Notes: generated from the letters alone by a model not told the origin. 64,000 nt of DNA from Paracoccaceae bacterium (GCA_014654775.1 JACVZW010000018.1:1-64000), one strand, 5' to 3'. Numbered from the stretch's first letter, positions 54,634 to 62,810 are shown. Translations and numbers: made by a program.

Positions 54634-56280
54634 GTGCTGCGGACGCTCGAAATCCGGGATGTGCTGATCATCGACCGGCTGGACCTTGAGTTCCGGCCGG
54701 GTCTGAACGTGCTGACCGGCGAGACGGGGGCGGGCAAGTCGATCCTGCTGGATGCGCTGGGCTTTGTGCTGGGCTGGCGGGGCCGGGCGGAACTGGTGCG
54801 GCAGGGGGCGGCGCAGGGCAGCGTGACGGCGGTCTTCGATCTGCCGCCGGGCCATGCGGGGCGCGCCGTGCTGGAGGAGGCCGGGATCGAGGTGGAGGAA
54901 GGCGAGGTCATCCTGCGCCGGATCAACACGGTGGATGGGCGCAAGACGGCCTGGGTCAATGATCGCCGTGTGTCGGGCGAGGTGTTGCGGGACCTGTCGG
55001 AGACGCTGGTGGAACTGCATGGGCAGCATGATGACCGGGGGTTGTTGAACCCGCGCGGGCATCGGGCGCTGCTGGATGCCTTTGCTGGGGTGGATCTGAG
55101 CGCTGTCCGTGCGGCGTGGCGGGCGCAGGCGGTGGCGCGGGCCGATCTGGCGGCGGCAGAAGAGGCTTTGGCGGCGGCGCGGAAGGAAGAGGACTTCTTG
55201 CGCCATGCGGTGGCGGAGTTGGATCGGTTGAACCCGGAGCCGGGGGAGGAGGCGACGCTGGATGCCCGCCGCCGGATGATGCAGGGGGCGGAGAAGATCC
55301 GCGCCGACATCGCGCGGGCGCATCAGGCGCTGTCCGATCAGGGCGCGGAGGGGATGATGCGGGACGCTGTCCGCTGGCTGGACGGGGCGGCGGAGCGGGC
55401 CGAGGGGCGGCTGGAGGGGGCGCTGGCGGCGCTGGACCGGGCGCTGATCGAGTTGGGTGAGGCGCAGCAGGGGGTGGAGGAGTGCCTTGCGGCGCTGGAC
55501 TTCAATCCGTCGGAACTGGAGGCGCTGGAGGAGCGGCTGTTCGCGATCCGGGCGATGGCGCGCAAGCATGGCGTGCTGGCGGATGAGTTGGGCGTGTTGG
55601 CGGGCGATTTGCGGGCGCGGCTGGCGGCCTTGGACAGTGGCGAGGCGGGGATTGCCGCCAAGGCCAAGGCAGTGGTGCAGGCCGAAGCCGCCTTTGCGGC
55701 GGAGGCGGGCCGCCTGAGCGCGGCGCGCAGCGCGGCGGCGGTGCGGCTGGATGCGGCGATGGCGGCGGAACTGGCGCCGTTGAAGATGGAGCGGGCGGTT
55801 TTTGCGACCGAGGTCGCGGCGGGTGAGCCGGGGCCGGACGGGGTGGATGCGGTGACCTTTACCGTGGCCACCAATCCGGGCGCGCCGTCGGGGCCGTTGA
55901 ACCGGATCGCGTCGGGCGGGGAGTTGAGCCGGTTCCTGCTGGCGCTGAAGGTGTGCCTGACGGGGAATGCGCCGGGGCTGACGATGATCTTCGACGAGAT
56001 CGACCGGGGCGTGGGTGGGGCCACGGCGGATGCGGTGGGGCGGCGGTTGAAGGCGCTGGCGGAGGGGTGTCAGGTTCTGGTCGTGACCCATTCGCCGCAG
56101 GTGGCGGCGCTGGGGGGCGCGCATTGGCGGGTGGAGAAGCGGGTGGCGGGGGACGTAACGCTGTCCACCGTGACGCCCTTGTCCGAGGCCGAGCGGGTGG
56201 AGGAAGTGGCGCGCATGTTGGCGGGCGACACCGTCACCGATGCGGCGCGGCAGGCGGCGCGGGCGCTGCTGTCCGCCTAA
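54634..56280 (+). CDS. recN: DNA repair protein RecN
   Basis: SMC-like ATPase for double-strand break repair. The 548-aa protein has Walker A LTGETGAGKSILLDALGF, LVELHGQHDDRGLL, long central helices (coiled coil, about 155-350), signature IASGGELSRFLLALKVCL and Walker B LTMIFDEIDRGVGGATADAVG, with VTHSPQVAALGGAHWRVEK. The start is GTG 54634 (Met-Leu-Arg-Thr-Leu-Glu-Ile-Arg), the standard family N-terminus. The palindromic repeat lies immediately upstream. No LexA box is visible before it. Confidence 0.95.
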   Translation: MLRTLEIRDVLIIDRLDLEFRPGLNVLTGETGAGKSILLDALGFVLGWRGRAELVRQGAAQGSVTAVFDLPPGHAGRAVLEEAGIEVEEGEVILRRINTVDGRKTAWVNDRRVSGEVLRDLSETLVELHGQHDDRGLLNPRGHRALLDAFAGVDLSAVRAAWRAQAVARADLAAAEEALAAARKEEDFLRHAVAELDRLNPEPGEEATLDARRRMMQGAEKIRADIARAHQALSDQGAEGMMRDAVRWLDGAAERAEGRLEGALAALDRALIELGEAQQGVEECLAALDFNPSELEALEERLFAIRAMARKHGVLADELGVLAGDLRARLAALDSGEAGIAAKAKAVVQAEAAFAAEAGRLSAARSAAAVRLDAAMAAELAPLKMERAVFATEVAAGEPGPDGVDAVTFTVATNPGAPSGPLNRIASGGELSRFLLALKVCLTGNAPGLTMIFDEIDRGVGGATADAVGRRLKALAEGCQVLVVTHSPQVAALGGAHWRVEKRVAGDVTLSTVTPLSEAERVEEVARMLAGDTVTDAARQAARALLSA

Positions 56281-56354
56281 GCGGATTGCACGCGCGACGG
56301 ATGTATTCCTATGCGTTTTAGTGATGAGCCTTGCGTCTGATGCATGGCGGCTTT

Positions 56355-56390
56355 TGCGCTGCGGCATCTACTATGCTGCGCTGCGGCATC
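56355..56390 (+). repeat. 14-bp direct repeat with 22-bp spacing
   Basis: TGCGCTGCGGCATC occurs at 56355-56368 and 56377-56390, each followed by a -10-like sequence (TACTAT, CTATCT). It lies 38-73 bp upstream of the DUF3563 gene and probably belongs to its promoter or operator. Confidence 0.7.
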
Positions 56391-56427
56391 CTATCTTTCG
56401 GGCATCGGAAGAAAAGGAGACAGTGCC

Positions 56428-56583
56428 ATGTTCGAGCAAGTGAAGAAATTCGTCCGGGCCTTCCACCTTCCCAGCGCGGAAGAGCTGGAGCGGGAATACC
56501 TGAACGGTGCGGCCAATCGCGTGGACCTTGAGTTCCGCCAGCGGCAGGTCGATCGCGGGATGTTCCGCAATATGGGGGCCTGA
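56428..56583 (+). CDS. DUF3563-like small protein
   Basis: This 51-aa protein (MFEQVKKFVRAFHLPSAEELEREYLNG, then VDLEFRQRQVDRGMFRNMGA) carries the short DUF3563 pattern: amphipathic helix, then SAEELEREYL and a VDLExRQRQxDRG motif. The family has unknown function. GGAG lies 8 nt before the ATG. A 22-bp direct repeat and a terminator flank it, suggesting a single-gene transcript. It is divergent in orientation from the DUF1638 operon. Confidence 0.75.
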   Translation: MFEQVKKFVRAFHLPSAEELEREYLNGAANRVDLEFRQRQVDRGMFRNMGA

Positions 56584-56598
56584 GGGCCTTCTGGACGT

Positions 56599-56624
56599 GG
56601 TGCGTGCGAGCACGCACCCTACGG
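56599..56624. repeat. GTAGGGTGCGTGC-type palindrome
   Basis: GGTGCGTGC-GA-GCACGCACC followed by CTACGG. The arm differs from the GTAGGATGGGC family, but the outer CCTACGG is the same. It lies after the DUF3563 gene. Confidence 0.85.
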
Positions 56625-56634
56625 ATGACAAGTG

Positions 56635-56668
56635 GCCGCCTCGGTTCGGGGCGGCTTTCGTCTTTTTC
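56635..56668 (+). terminator. Intrinsic terminator after DUF3563
   Basis: GCCGCC (56635-56640) pairs with GGCGGC (56650-56655), followed by TTTCGTCTTTTT. It is convergent with the DUF1638 gene end. Confidence 0.65.
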
Positions 56669-57344
56669 AGGGGGCGTTCTGCGGGCTGAGCGCGGCAAGA
56701 GCGGGGGTGAGGTCGCCATAGCCTGTGAAGCGGCGTTCATAGGCAAGGCCGAGTCGATCGGCGCAGGCACGGGCCTTGGTATCCAGCGCGGGGTCGTTGG
56801 TCTGGGCCTGATAGACCAGCTTGGTGTAATTGCCGAAATACATGTCACGCAACTCGGGGTGCCGGTCGAGGCCCATGGGCCGCCAGACGAAGGCATCGAA
56901 TTGCCGGACGAGGAAATCGGTCAGGTAGAAGGCGGTGAATTCCTCTTCCGCCTTGGCGGCGAAGGCGGCGTTGCCTTCAAAGAACGAATAGCAATGCGGG
57001 CCTTCGACCATTTCGACGCCGAGTTCTTTGCACTTTTGCTGCAGGAGGCCGCCTGTGCCGCAATCAGCATAGACAATGAAAAGGCGGTCGTAGTCGGCGC
57101 GGTGCTGGGTGACCGCGGCCTCCACCGCGGCAGGGATGCGGTCGGGCCAGAGGTGGAGGTTGGCGGGCAGGCATTGCAGATCGAGATGGTTCCAGCCGTT
57201 CGCCCGTTTCAGCGCGAGGATTTCATGAGCCAGCGCCCCGCAAGCGATGAGCAGGATGCGTCCCGATGGCCCATCATGAGCGGCGGGGGAGAGCCCCTGT
57301 TCGGTGAGCGTGTCGTCGTCAGGCAGCGCCACCGGGTCCGGCAT
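56667..57344 (-). CDS. DUF1638 protein
   Basis: This 225-aa cytoplasmic protein matches DUF1638: ILLIACGALAHEILALKRANGWNHLDLQCLPANLHLWPDRI, DRLFIVYADCGTGGLLQQKCKELGVEMVEGPHCYSFFEGN, DTFLVRQFDAF-type (TDFLVRQFDAFVWRPMGLD) and LRDMYFGNYTKLVYQAQ. Family members occur beside corrinoid methyltransferase genes and carry conserved cysteines (CGALAHE, ADCGTGG) that may bind a metal; no reaction is established. The start ATG overlaps the stop of a 52-aa gene (TAATG), and a corrinoid protein gene lies upstream in the same unit. Confidence 0.85.
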   Translation of the reverse strand: MPDPVALPDDDTLTEQGLSPAAHDGPSGRILLIACGALAHEILALKRANGWNHLDLQCLPANLHLWPDRIPAAVEAAVTQHRADYDRLFIVYADCGTGGLLQQKCKELGVEMVEGPHCYSFFEGNAAFAAKAEEEFTAFYLTDFLVRQFDAFVWRPMGLDRHPELRDMYFGNYTKLVYQAQTNDPALDTKARACADRLGLAYERRFTGYGDLTPALAALSPQNAP

Positions 57345-57502
57345 TAGCGCCACTGGCGCGCGCCGAGGATGAGGCTGCCCGCCAGCGCGGCAAGGCCGAG
57401 GGCGACGAGCGGCAGGTCGGCCCAGACGGCAAGGCTGACGGTCGCCCCCGCCGCAAGGATGACGAAAGCGATCAGCATCAGGAAATGGGTAAGGGGCATC
57501 AT
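57344..57502 (-). CDS. 52-aa membrane protein in the corrinoid operon
   Basis: A short frame, MMPLTHFLMLIAFVILAAG, then ATVSLAVWADLPLVALGLAALAGSLILGARQWR, contains two membrane segments. Its TAA stop overlaps the DUF1638 start by one base, and it follows the corrinoid-protein gene by 126 bp on the same strand. Third positions are mostly G or C as in real genes. I know no family; the coupling is the main support. Confidence 0.65.
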   Translation of the reverse strand: MMPLTHFLMLIAFVILAAGATVSLAVWADLPLVALGLAALAGSLILGARQWR

Positions 57503-57628
57503 GGGCGACATCCTTTCCCGGTGAAGATGGCGCGGCGCGCGGCGCTTGCCAAGTCCCTGTCGCGGAAGGGTGATCGGGGATGGGTCCCGGTCGGCCCTCC
57601 CCCGCCGAGCGGGGGAGGGGGAGGCGCG

Positions 57629-58327
57629 TCAGGCGCCGAGTTGGTTGTGCTTGCGCGCGACGAACTGCTTGGCGGTTTCCACCGCCACGGCCGCATCGCG
57701 GCAATAGGCATCGGCCCCAATGGCGCGGCCGAATTCCTCATTCAGCGGCGCGCCGCCGACGAGGACGATGTAGTCGTCGCGCAGGCCCTTTTCCTTCATC
57801 GTGTCGATCACGACTTTCATATAGGGCATGGTCGTGGTCAGGAGCGCCGACATGCCGAGGATGTCGGGCTGTTCGCGTTCCAGCGCCTCGAGATACTTTT
57901 CGACGGCGTTGTTGATGCCGAGGTCGACCACTTCGAAGCCTGCGCCTTCCATCATCATGGCGACGAGGTTCTTGCCGATGTCGTGGATGTCGCCCTTCAC
58001 GGTGCCGATGACCATCTTGCCCATGCGCGGCGCGCCGGTTTCGGCCAGAAGCGGCTTGAGGATGAACATGCCGGCCTTCATCGCATTCGCGGAGAGCAGC
58101 ACTTCGGGCACGAAGAGAATGCCGTCGCGGAAGTCGTTGCCGACGATGGTCATGCCCGCGACGAGCGCCTTGGTGAGCACGTCATAGGGCGCCCAGCCGC
58201 GTTCGATGAGGATGTTGACGCCTTCCTCGATCTCTTCCTTCAGGCCGTCATAGAGGTCGTCATGCATCTGCAGGACGAGTTCGTCGTCGGAGAGTTCGGA
58301 AAGGATGATCTCGTCTTCGTCGGCCAT
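57629..58327 (-). CDS. Corrinoid (B12)-binding protein
   Basis: This 232-aa protein has the MtaC/MtbC-like layout: a four-helix cap (residues about 10-95, LYDGLKEEIEEGVNILIERGWAPYDVLTKALVAGMTIVGNDF and LFVPEVLLSANAMKAGMFILKPLL) and a Rossmann B12-binding domain with GTVKGDIHDIGKNLVAMMMEGAGFEV, whose D-x-H-x-x-G provides the Co-ligating His, plus GMSALLTTTMPYM and VLVGGAPLNEEF. Such proteins carry methyl groups between a substrate-specific methyltransferase and another acceptor. The partner methyltransferase is not in the window. It is followed by the 52-aa and DUF1638 genes. Confidence 0.92.
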   Translation of the reverse strand: MADEDEIILSELSDDELVLQMHDDLYDGLKEEIEEGVNILIERGWAPYDVLTKALVAGMTIVGNDFRDGILFVPEVLLSANAMKAGMFILKPLLAETGAPRMGKMVIGTVKGDIHDIGKNLVAMMMEGAGFEVVDLGINNAVEKYLEALEREQPDILGMSALLTTTMPYMKVVIDTMKEKGLRDDYIVLVGGAPLNEEFGRAIGADAYCRDAAVAVETAKQFVARKHNQLGA

Positions 58328-58459
58328 TGGGTCGGTCCCTTCGGGATAACTATGCGCAGTCTGCATGGGCTGAAAGCGTCATGCGGACTTTTCGGATTAC
58401 GACATGCCCCGGATGAAAGCCGACAGCAAGGGGTCGCAAGCGAATTGTGAGTGACAAAT

Positions 58460-58474
58460 GTTCTTGGTATGTTC
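58460..58474 (+). promoter_or_regulatory. LexA (SOS) box upstream of radical SAM gene
   Basis: GTTC-TTGGTAT-GTTC is a perfect GTTC-N7-GTTC direct repeat, the alphaproteobacterial LexA site. It ends 12 bp before the ATG at 58487, overlapping the expected promoter or ribosome-binding region. Confidence 0.78.
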
Positions 58475-58486
58475 TAGTTTGGCGGT

Positions 58487-59569
58487 ATGGCGGAGGGTGA
58501 CGGGATATTGCCGGGGCGGCGGCTGCGGGCGCGAGGGACCCTGTCCAATGCGGCGGGGCGGTTCGAGGCGCATGTCGTGGAGGCCGTCGCCGATGGCTGG
58601 GAGGCGGGGGAGGAGCGGCTGGTCCGCACCGAGGTGCGGCTGGAGCGGGCGCGGTCGGCGCTGAGTTACAACCGGTCGCCGGACCTGCCCTTTGACCGGT
58701 CGGTGAACCCCTATCGTGGCTGCGAGCATGGCTGCATCTACTGCTTCGCGCGGCCGACTCACGCCTTTCTGAACCTGTCGCCGGGGCTGGATTTCGAAAC
58801 CAAGCTGATCGCGCGGCCGGGGATCGGGGAGGTGCTGGCGCGGGAGTTGCGGGCGAAGCGGTATCGGGTCGCGCCCATCGCCATCGGGACGAATACCGAT
58901 CCCTATCAGCCCTGCGAGGCGGAGTTCCGCGTGATGCGCGAGGTGGTGGAGGTGTTGGCGGGGTGCGACCATCCGCTGGCGATCACCACCAAGGGGACGC
59001 TGATCGAACGGGATCTCGATCTGTTGGCGCCGATGGCGGCGAAGGGCCTGCTGCGGGTGGGGGTGTCGGTGACGTCGCTGGATGCGGGCCTGTCGCGCCG
59101 GATGGAACCGCGGGCGGCCCTGCCTGCGCGGCGGTTGGAGGTCATCCGGCGGCTGGCGGCGGCGGGGGTGCCGGTGCGGGTGATGGTGGCCCCGGTGGTG
59201 CCGGGGCTGACGGATCACGAGCTGGAGGGGATTTTAGCGGCGGCGAAGGACGCAGGGGCGGTGGGGGCGACGTGGGTCATGCTGCGCCTGCCGCTGGAGG
59301 TGGCAGGGCTTTGGCGCGACTGGCTGGCACGGGCGGAACCGGGGCGGGCGGCCAAGGTGATGGCACGGGTGCGCGAGGCGCGGGGCGGCAAGGAGTACGA
59401 TGCCGACTGGGGCAGGCGGATGCGGGGCGAGGGGCTGTTTGCCGAGTTGATCGCGGCGCGCTTTGCCAAGGCGGTGGCGCGGCTTGGGCTGGAAGAGGCC
59501 TTGCCGCCGCTTCGCTGCGATCTGTTCCGGCCTCCGGCGCGGGCAGGGGACCAGTTGAGCCTGTTCTAG
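58487..59569 (+). CDS. PA0069-family radical SAM protein (SplB-like)
   Basis: This 360-aa protein has the radical SAM cluster motif in NPYRGCEHGCIYCFARPTHAF (CxxxCxxC, about residues 78-85) and is similar to PA0069/Rv2578c, distant relatives of spore photoproduct lyase. Other motifs: FETKLIARPG, PIAIGTNTDPYQPCEAEF, LAITTKGTLIERDLDLL, and VSVTSLDAGLSRRMEPRAALPARRLEVIRRLAAAGVPV. Substrate unknown; the LexA box 12 bp upstream suggests a DNA-damage role. Its TAG stop overlaps the purD stop on the other strand by 4 bp (CTAG). Confidence 0.9.
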   Translation: MAEGDGILPGRRLRARGTLSNAAGRFEAHVVEAVADGWEAGEERLVRTEVRLERARSALSYNRSPDLPFDRSVNPYRGCEHGCIYCFARPTHAFLNLSPGLDFETKLIARPGIGEVLARELRAKRYRVAPIAIGTNTDPYQPCEAEFRVMREVVEVLAGCDHPLAITTKGTLIERDLDLLAPMAAKGLLRVGVSVTSLDAGLSRRMEPRAALPARRLEVIRRLAAAGVPVRVMVAPVVPGLTDHELEGILAAAKDAGAVGATWVMLRLPLEVAGLWRDWLARAEPGRAAKVMARVREARGGKEYDADWGRRMRGEGLFAELIAARFAKAVARLGLEEALPPLRCDLFRPPARAGDQLSLF

Positions 59570-60828
59570 AGCGCGCGCCAGCCGATGTCGCGGCGGCAGA
59601 AGCCCTCGGGCCAGTCGATGGCATCGACCATGGCATAGGCTTTCTGTTGCGCTTCGGCGAGGGTCGCGCCGCGGGTGGTGACGTTGAGGACGCGGCCTCC
59701 GCTGGCGGTGATCTGGCCATCCTTGGCGGTGGTGCCCGCGTGGAAGACCATCTGGGAGGAGGTTTCGGGAAGGCCGTCGAGGCCGCCGATCACGCTGCCC
59801 TTGGCGTAGGCGCCGGGATAGCCCTTGCTCGCCATGACGACGGTCAGGGCATAGTCATCCGCCCAATGGACCTGCGCCTGATCCAGCCGCCCTTCGGCAG
59901 TGGCGAGGAGGAGGTCGAGCGCCTGTGCGCCAAGGCGCATCATCAGGACCTGACATTCCGGATCACCGAAGCGGGCGTTGTATTCCACAAGGCGGGCGCG
60001 GCCCTGTTCGATCATCAGCCCGGCATAGAGCACGCCTTGGTAAGGCGTGCCGCGCCGGGCCATTTCGCGGATGGTGGGAAGGACGATCTCGTCCATCGCC
60101 TGCTGCGCGATGGCATCGGTCAGGACGGGGGCGGGGGAATAGGCCCCCATGCCGCCCGTATTGGGGCCGGTATCGCCGTCGCCCACGCGCTTGTGGTCCT
60201 GCGCGGTGCCGATGGGCAGGGCGTTGGTGCCGTCGGTGAGGATGAAGAAGGAGGCCTCTTCTCCGGACATGAACTCCTCGATCACCACTTCGGCCCCGGC
60301 GGCACCGAATTCGCCGCCGAACATGTCGTCGATGGCGGCAAGGGCTTCGTCCGTGGTCATGGCGACGATGACGCCCTTTCCTGCGGCGAGGCCGTCGGCC
60401 TTGACCACGATGGGGGCGCCTTGGGCTGTGACATAGGCGCGGGCGGGGGCGGCTTCGGTGAAGCGGGCATAGGCGGCGGTGGGGGCGGCGCAGGCGTCGC
60501 AGATTTCCTTGGTGAAGGATTTGGAGGCTTCGAGTTTGGCGGCGGCGGCGGAGGGGCCGAAGGTCAGGATGCCCGCCGCGCGGGTGGCATCGGCCACGCC
60601 AGCGGCGAGGGGGGCTTCGGGGCCGATAACGACGAAGTCGATGGCGTTTTCTTCGCAGAAGGTGACGACGGTCGCGCCGGAGAGGATGTCGATATCGGCG
60701 CATTCCGCCAGAAGGGCGACGCCCGCATTGCCGGGGGCGACGATGAGGCGGTCGGTCTTTGGGTTCTGCTTGACCGCCCAGGCGAGGGAGTGTTCGCGGC
60801 CACCGGAGCCGAGGATGAGGATGTTCAT
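59566..60828 (-). CDS. purD: Phosphoribosylamine--glycine ligase PurD
   Basis: ATP-grasp enzyme that makes glycinamide ribonucleotide in purine synthesis. The 420-aa protein shows MNILILGSGGREHSLAWAV, APGNAGVALLAECADIDI, VVIGPEAPLAAG, YVTAQGAPIVVKADGLAAGKGVIVA (ATP-grasp Lys), GDTGPNTGGMGAYSPAPV and LVEYNARFGDPECQVLMMRL. The start at 60828 is the only one with the family N-terminus. It converges with the radical SAM gene. Confidence 0.96.
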   Translation of the reverse strand: MNILILGSGGREHSLAWAVKQNPKTDRLIVAPGNAGVALLAECADIDILSGATVVTFCEENAIDFVVIGPEAPLAAGVADATRAAGILTFGPSAAAAKLEASKSFTKEICDACAAPTAAYARFTEAAPARAYVTAQGAPIVVKADGLAAGKGVIVAMTTDEALAAIDDMFGGEFGAAGAEVVIEEFMSGEEASFFILTDGTNALPIGTAQDHKRVGDGDTGPNTGGMGAYSPAPVLTDAIAQQAMDEIVLPTIREMARRGTPYQGVLYAGLMIEQGRARLVEYNARFGDPECQVLMMRLGAQALDLLLATAEGRLDQAQVHWADDYALTVVMASKGYPGAYAKGSVIGGLDGLPETSSQMVFHAGTTAKDGQITASGGRVLNVTTRGATLAEAQQKAYAMVDAIDWPEGFCRRDIGWRAL

Positions 60829-60893
60829 GGCTGCGCTCCCGCTTGGCCTTTTGCTTCGGGCGTCATAGGGTTCTGGTGTCAGGGAGGCAAGAC

Positions 60894-61163
60894 ATGGAAC
60901 CTGAGGTCGGCGTTTCAACCGGACGTGATTCCGATGCGGTACCGAGGCGGCGGCCAAGCCCGGGATGGGTTCTGCGGGTAGTTGAGCTCTCTGGACTGGG
61001 GCTGGTTATGGTCGGATTGGCCACGTCGCGCTTTTGGCTGGGGGCAATCGGCGCTGCGCTGGTCGTGTTCAGCTACGTGCTGTATCGGCGGCGGCACGGG
61101 GCGTCCCCGCCCGCGAGCAGCGACGGTGGGGCGGATGCAGGATCTGGAGGCGACAGCGCGTGA
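60894..61163 (+). CDS. Small membrane protein upstream of xseA
   Basis: This 89-aa protein has a polar N-terminus, two close hydrophobic segments (VLRVVELSGLGLVMVGLA, FWLGAIGAALVVFSYVLY), a basic RRRHG and a Ser/Gly/Asp tail. I do not recognise it. GGGAGG lies 7 nt before the ATG. Its stop overlaps the GTG start of xseA by 4 bp (GTGA), so the two are co-translated. Confidence 0.68.
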   Translation: MEPEVGVSTGRDSDAVPRRRPSPGWVLRVVELSGLGLVMVGLATSRFWLGAIGAALVVFSYVLYRRRHGASPPASSDGGADAGSGGDSA

Positions 61164-62722
61164 GTGACTTGTTCGAGGACACCCCGGCACAGCAGGGCAA
61201 TCAGCCGGAATACACCGTGTCGGAGCTTTCGGGTGCCGTGAAGCGGGTGATCGAGGGGGAGTTTGGCCTTGTCCGGGTGCGGGGCGAGGTGGGGCGGGTG
61301 TCGCGGCCCGCGTCCGGGCATCTTTACTTCGATCTGAAGGATGATCGCAGCGTGATCGCCGCCATCAGCTGGAAGGGGCAGGTGGCACGGATGCAGGTGC
61401 GCCCGGAAGAGGGGATGGAGGTCGTGGCCACGGGCCGGATGACCACCTTTCCGGGCCAGTCGAAATACCAGCTGATCGTCGAGGATGTGGCGCCTGCGGG
61501 GGCAGGTGCCCTGATGGCGATGCTGGAGAAGCGGCGGGCGGCGCTGGCCGCCGAGGGGCTGTTCGATGCAGACCGCAAGAAGCCGATCCCCTATCTGCCG
61601 GGGGTGATCGGGGTGGTGACCTCGCCATCCGGGGCGGTGATCCGGGATATCCTGCATCGGCTTCGCGACCGCTTTCCGCGCCATGTGCTGATCTGGCCCG
61701 TCGCCGTGCAGGGGCAGGCCTGCGCGCCGGAGGTGGCAGCGGCGATCCGGGGCTTCAATGCGATTGAACCCGGGGGGCCGGTGCCGCGCCCGGACCTGAT
61801 CATCGTGGCGCGGGGTGGCGGGTCGCTGGAGGATCTGTGGGGCTTCAACGAGGAGATCGTGGTGCGGGCGGCGGCGGCGTCGCGCATCCCGCTGATTTCC
61901 GCTGTGGGGCATGAGACGGATACGACGCTGATCGATTTCGCCGCCGACCGCCGCGCGCCCACGCCCACGGCGGCGGCCGAGATGGCGGTGCCGGTGCGTA
62001 TGGAACTCTTGGCGGCGGTGGACGGGTTTGGCGCGCGGGCGATGCGGGCGGTGGTGGCGGGCGTCGGCCTGCGCGGGCAGCGGCTGCGCGATCTGGGCCG
62101 CGCCTTGCCACGAGCGGAGGCCTTGACGCAGGGGCCGGCGCAGCGGCTGGACCTTTGGGCCGGGCGGCTGGGCGCGGGGCTGGGGATGGCGGCGGCGAAG
62201 AAGCGGCGGGTGTTTGAGGCGCGGGCGGGGTTGGTGCGGCCGGAGCTGCTGTTGGGGCTGGTGGCGCATCGGCGGCGCGATCTGGGCGAACGGGCGGCGC
62301 GGCTGGAGGTTATGGCCGAACGGCGTCGGGAGCGGGTGGCCGCGCGGCTGGAGGCGCTGGCAGGGCGGCTGGCGCCGTCGCTGGCGCGGGTGATCGGGGA
62401 TGCGGAGCGTGGGGTGCGCGAGGGGCGCGGCAAGCTGATGCCGCTGGTGGCGCGGCTGGAGGCGGCCCCGGCGGCGCGGCTTGCCGCCTTGGCGCAGCGG
62501 TTGGAAGCGCTGGATCGCACGCGGATGACGATGGGCTATGCCGAGACTCTGCGGCGCGGCTTTGCGGTGGTGCGGGGCGATGGGGCGGTCGTCACCTCGA
62601 AGGTGGCGGCGGAGCGGGCGGCGGCAATCGAGATCGAATTCGCGGATGGGCGGCTGACAGTCGGGACGCGGCCGAAGCCAAAGAAGCCGGGCGAGGGGCC
62701 GGAGCAGGGAAGCCTGTTCTGA
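61160..62722 (+). CDS. xseA: Exodeoxyribonuclease VII large subunit
   Basis: Degrades single-stranded DNA together with XseB. The 520-aa protein has an N-terminal OB fold (YTVSELSGAVKRVIEGEFGLVRVRGEVGRVSRPASGHLYFDLKD), the catalytic region with IGVVTSPSGAVIRDILHRLRDRFP, ARGGGSLEDLWGFNEE and SAVGHETDTTLIDFAADRRAPTPTAAAE, then a long coiled-coil region and a C-terminal closing domain (MGYAETLRRGFAVVRGDGAVV). The start is GTG 61160. No xseB is present in the window. Confidence 0.94.
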   Translation: MSDLFEDTPAQQGNQPEYTVSELSGAVKRVIEGEFGLVRVRGEVGRVSRPASGHLYFDLKDDRSVIAAISWKGQVARMQVRPEEGMEVVATGRMTTFPGQSKYQLIVEDVAPAGAGALMAMLEKRRAALAAEGLFDADRKKPIPYLPGVIGVVTSPSGAVIRDILHRLRDRFPRHVLIWPVAVQGQACAPEVAAAIRGFNAIEPGGPVPRPDLIIVARGGGSLEDLWGFNEEIVVRAAAASRIPLISAVGHETDTTLIDFAADRRAPTPTAAAEMAVPVRMELLAAVDGFGARAMRAVVAGVGLRGQRLRDLGRALPRAEALTQGPAQRLDLWAGRLGAGLGMAAAKKRRVFEARAGLVRPELLLGLVAHRRRDLGERAARLEVMAERRRERVAARLEALAGRLAPSLARVIGDAERGVREGRGKLMPLVARLEAAPAARLAALAQRLEALDRTRMTMGYAETLRRGFAVVRGDGAVVTSKVAAERAAAIEIEFADGRLTVGTRPKPKKPGEGPEQGSLF

Positions 62723-62762
62723 GCCTTTGCCGGTCTAGGGGGCGAAGTCGCCTGCGGCGACC

Positions 62763-62804
62763 AAAAATCTTCGAAGATTTTTGCAAATTTCTTCGAAGAA
62801 ATTT
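62763..62804. repeat. Two perfect 20-bp AT-rich palindromes
   Basis: AAAAATCTTCGAAGATTTTT (62763-62782) and AAATTTCTTCGAAGAAATTT (62785-62804) lie side by side, 40 bp after xseA. Both share the centre CTTCGAAG. They may serve as terminators or protein-binding sites and look related to the GAAGAATTTTC palindromes in the his cluster. Confidence 0.92.
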
Positions 62805-62810
62805 GGTGGG

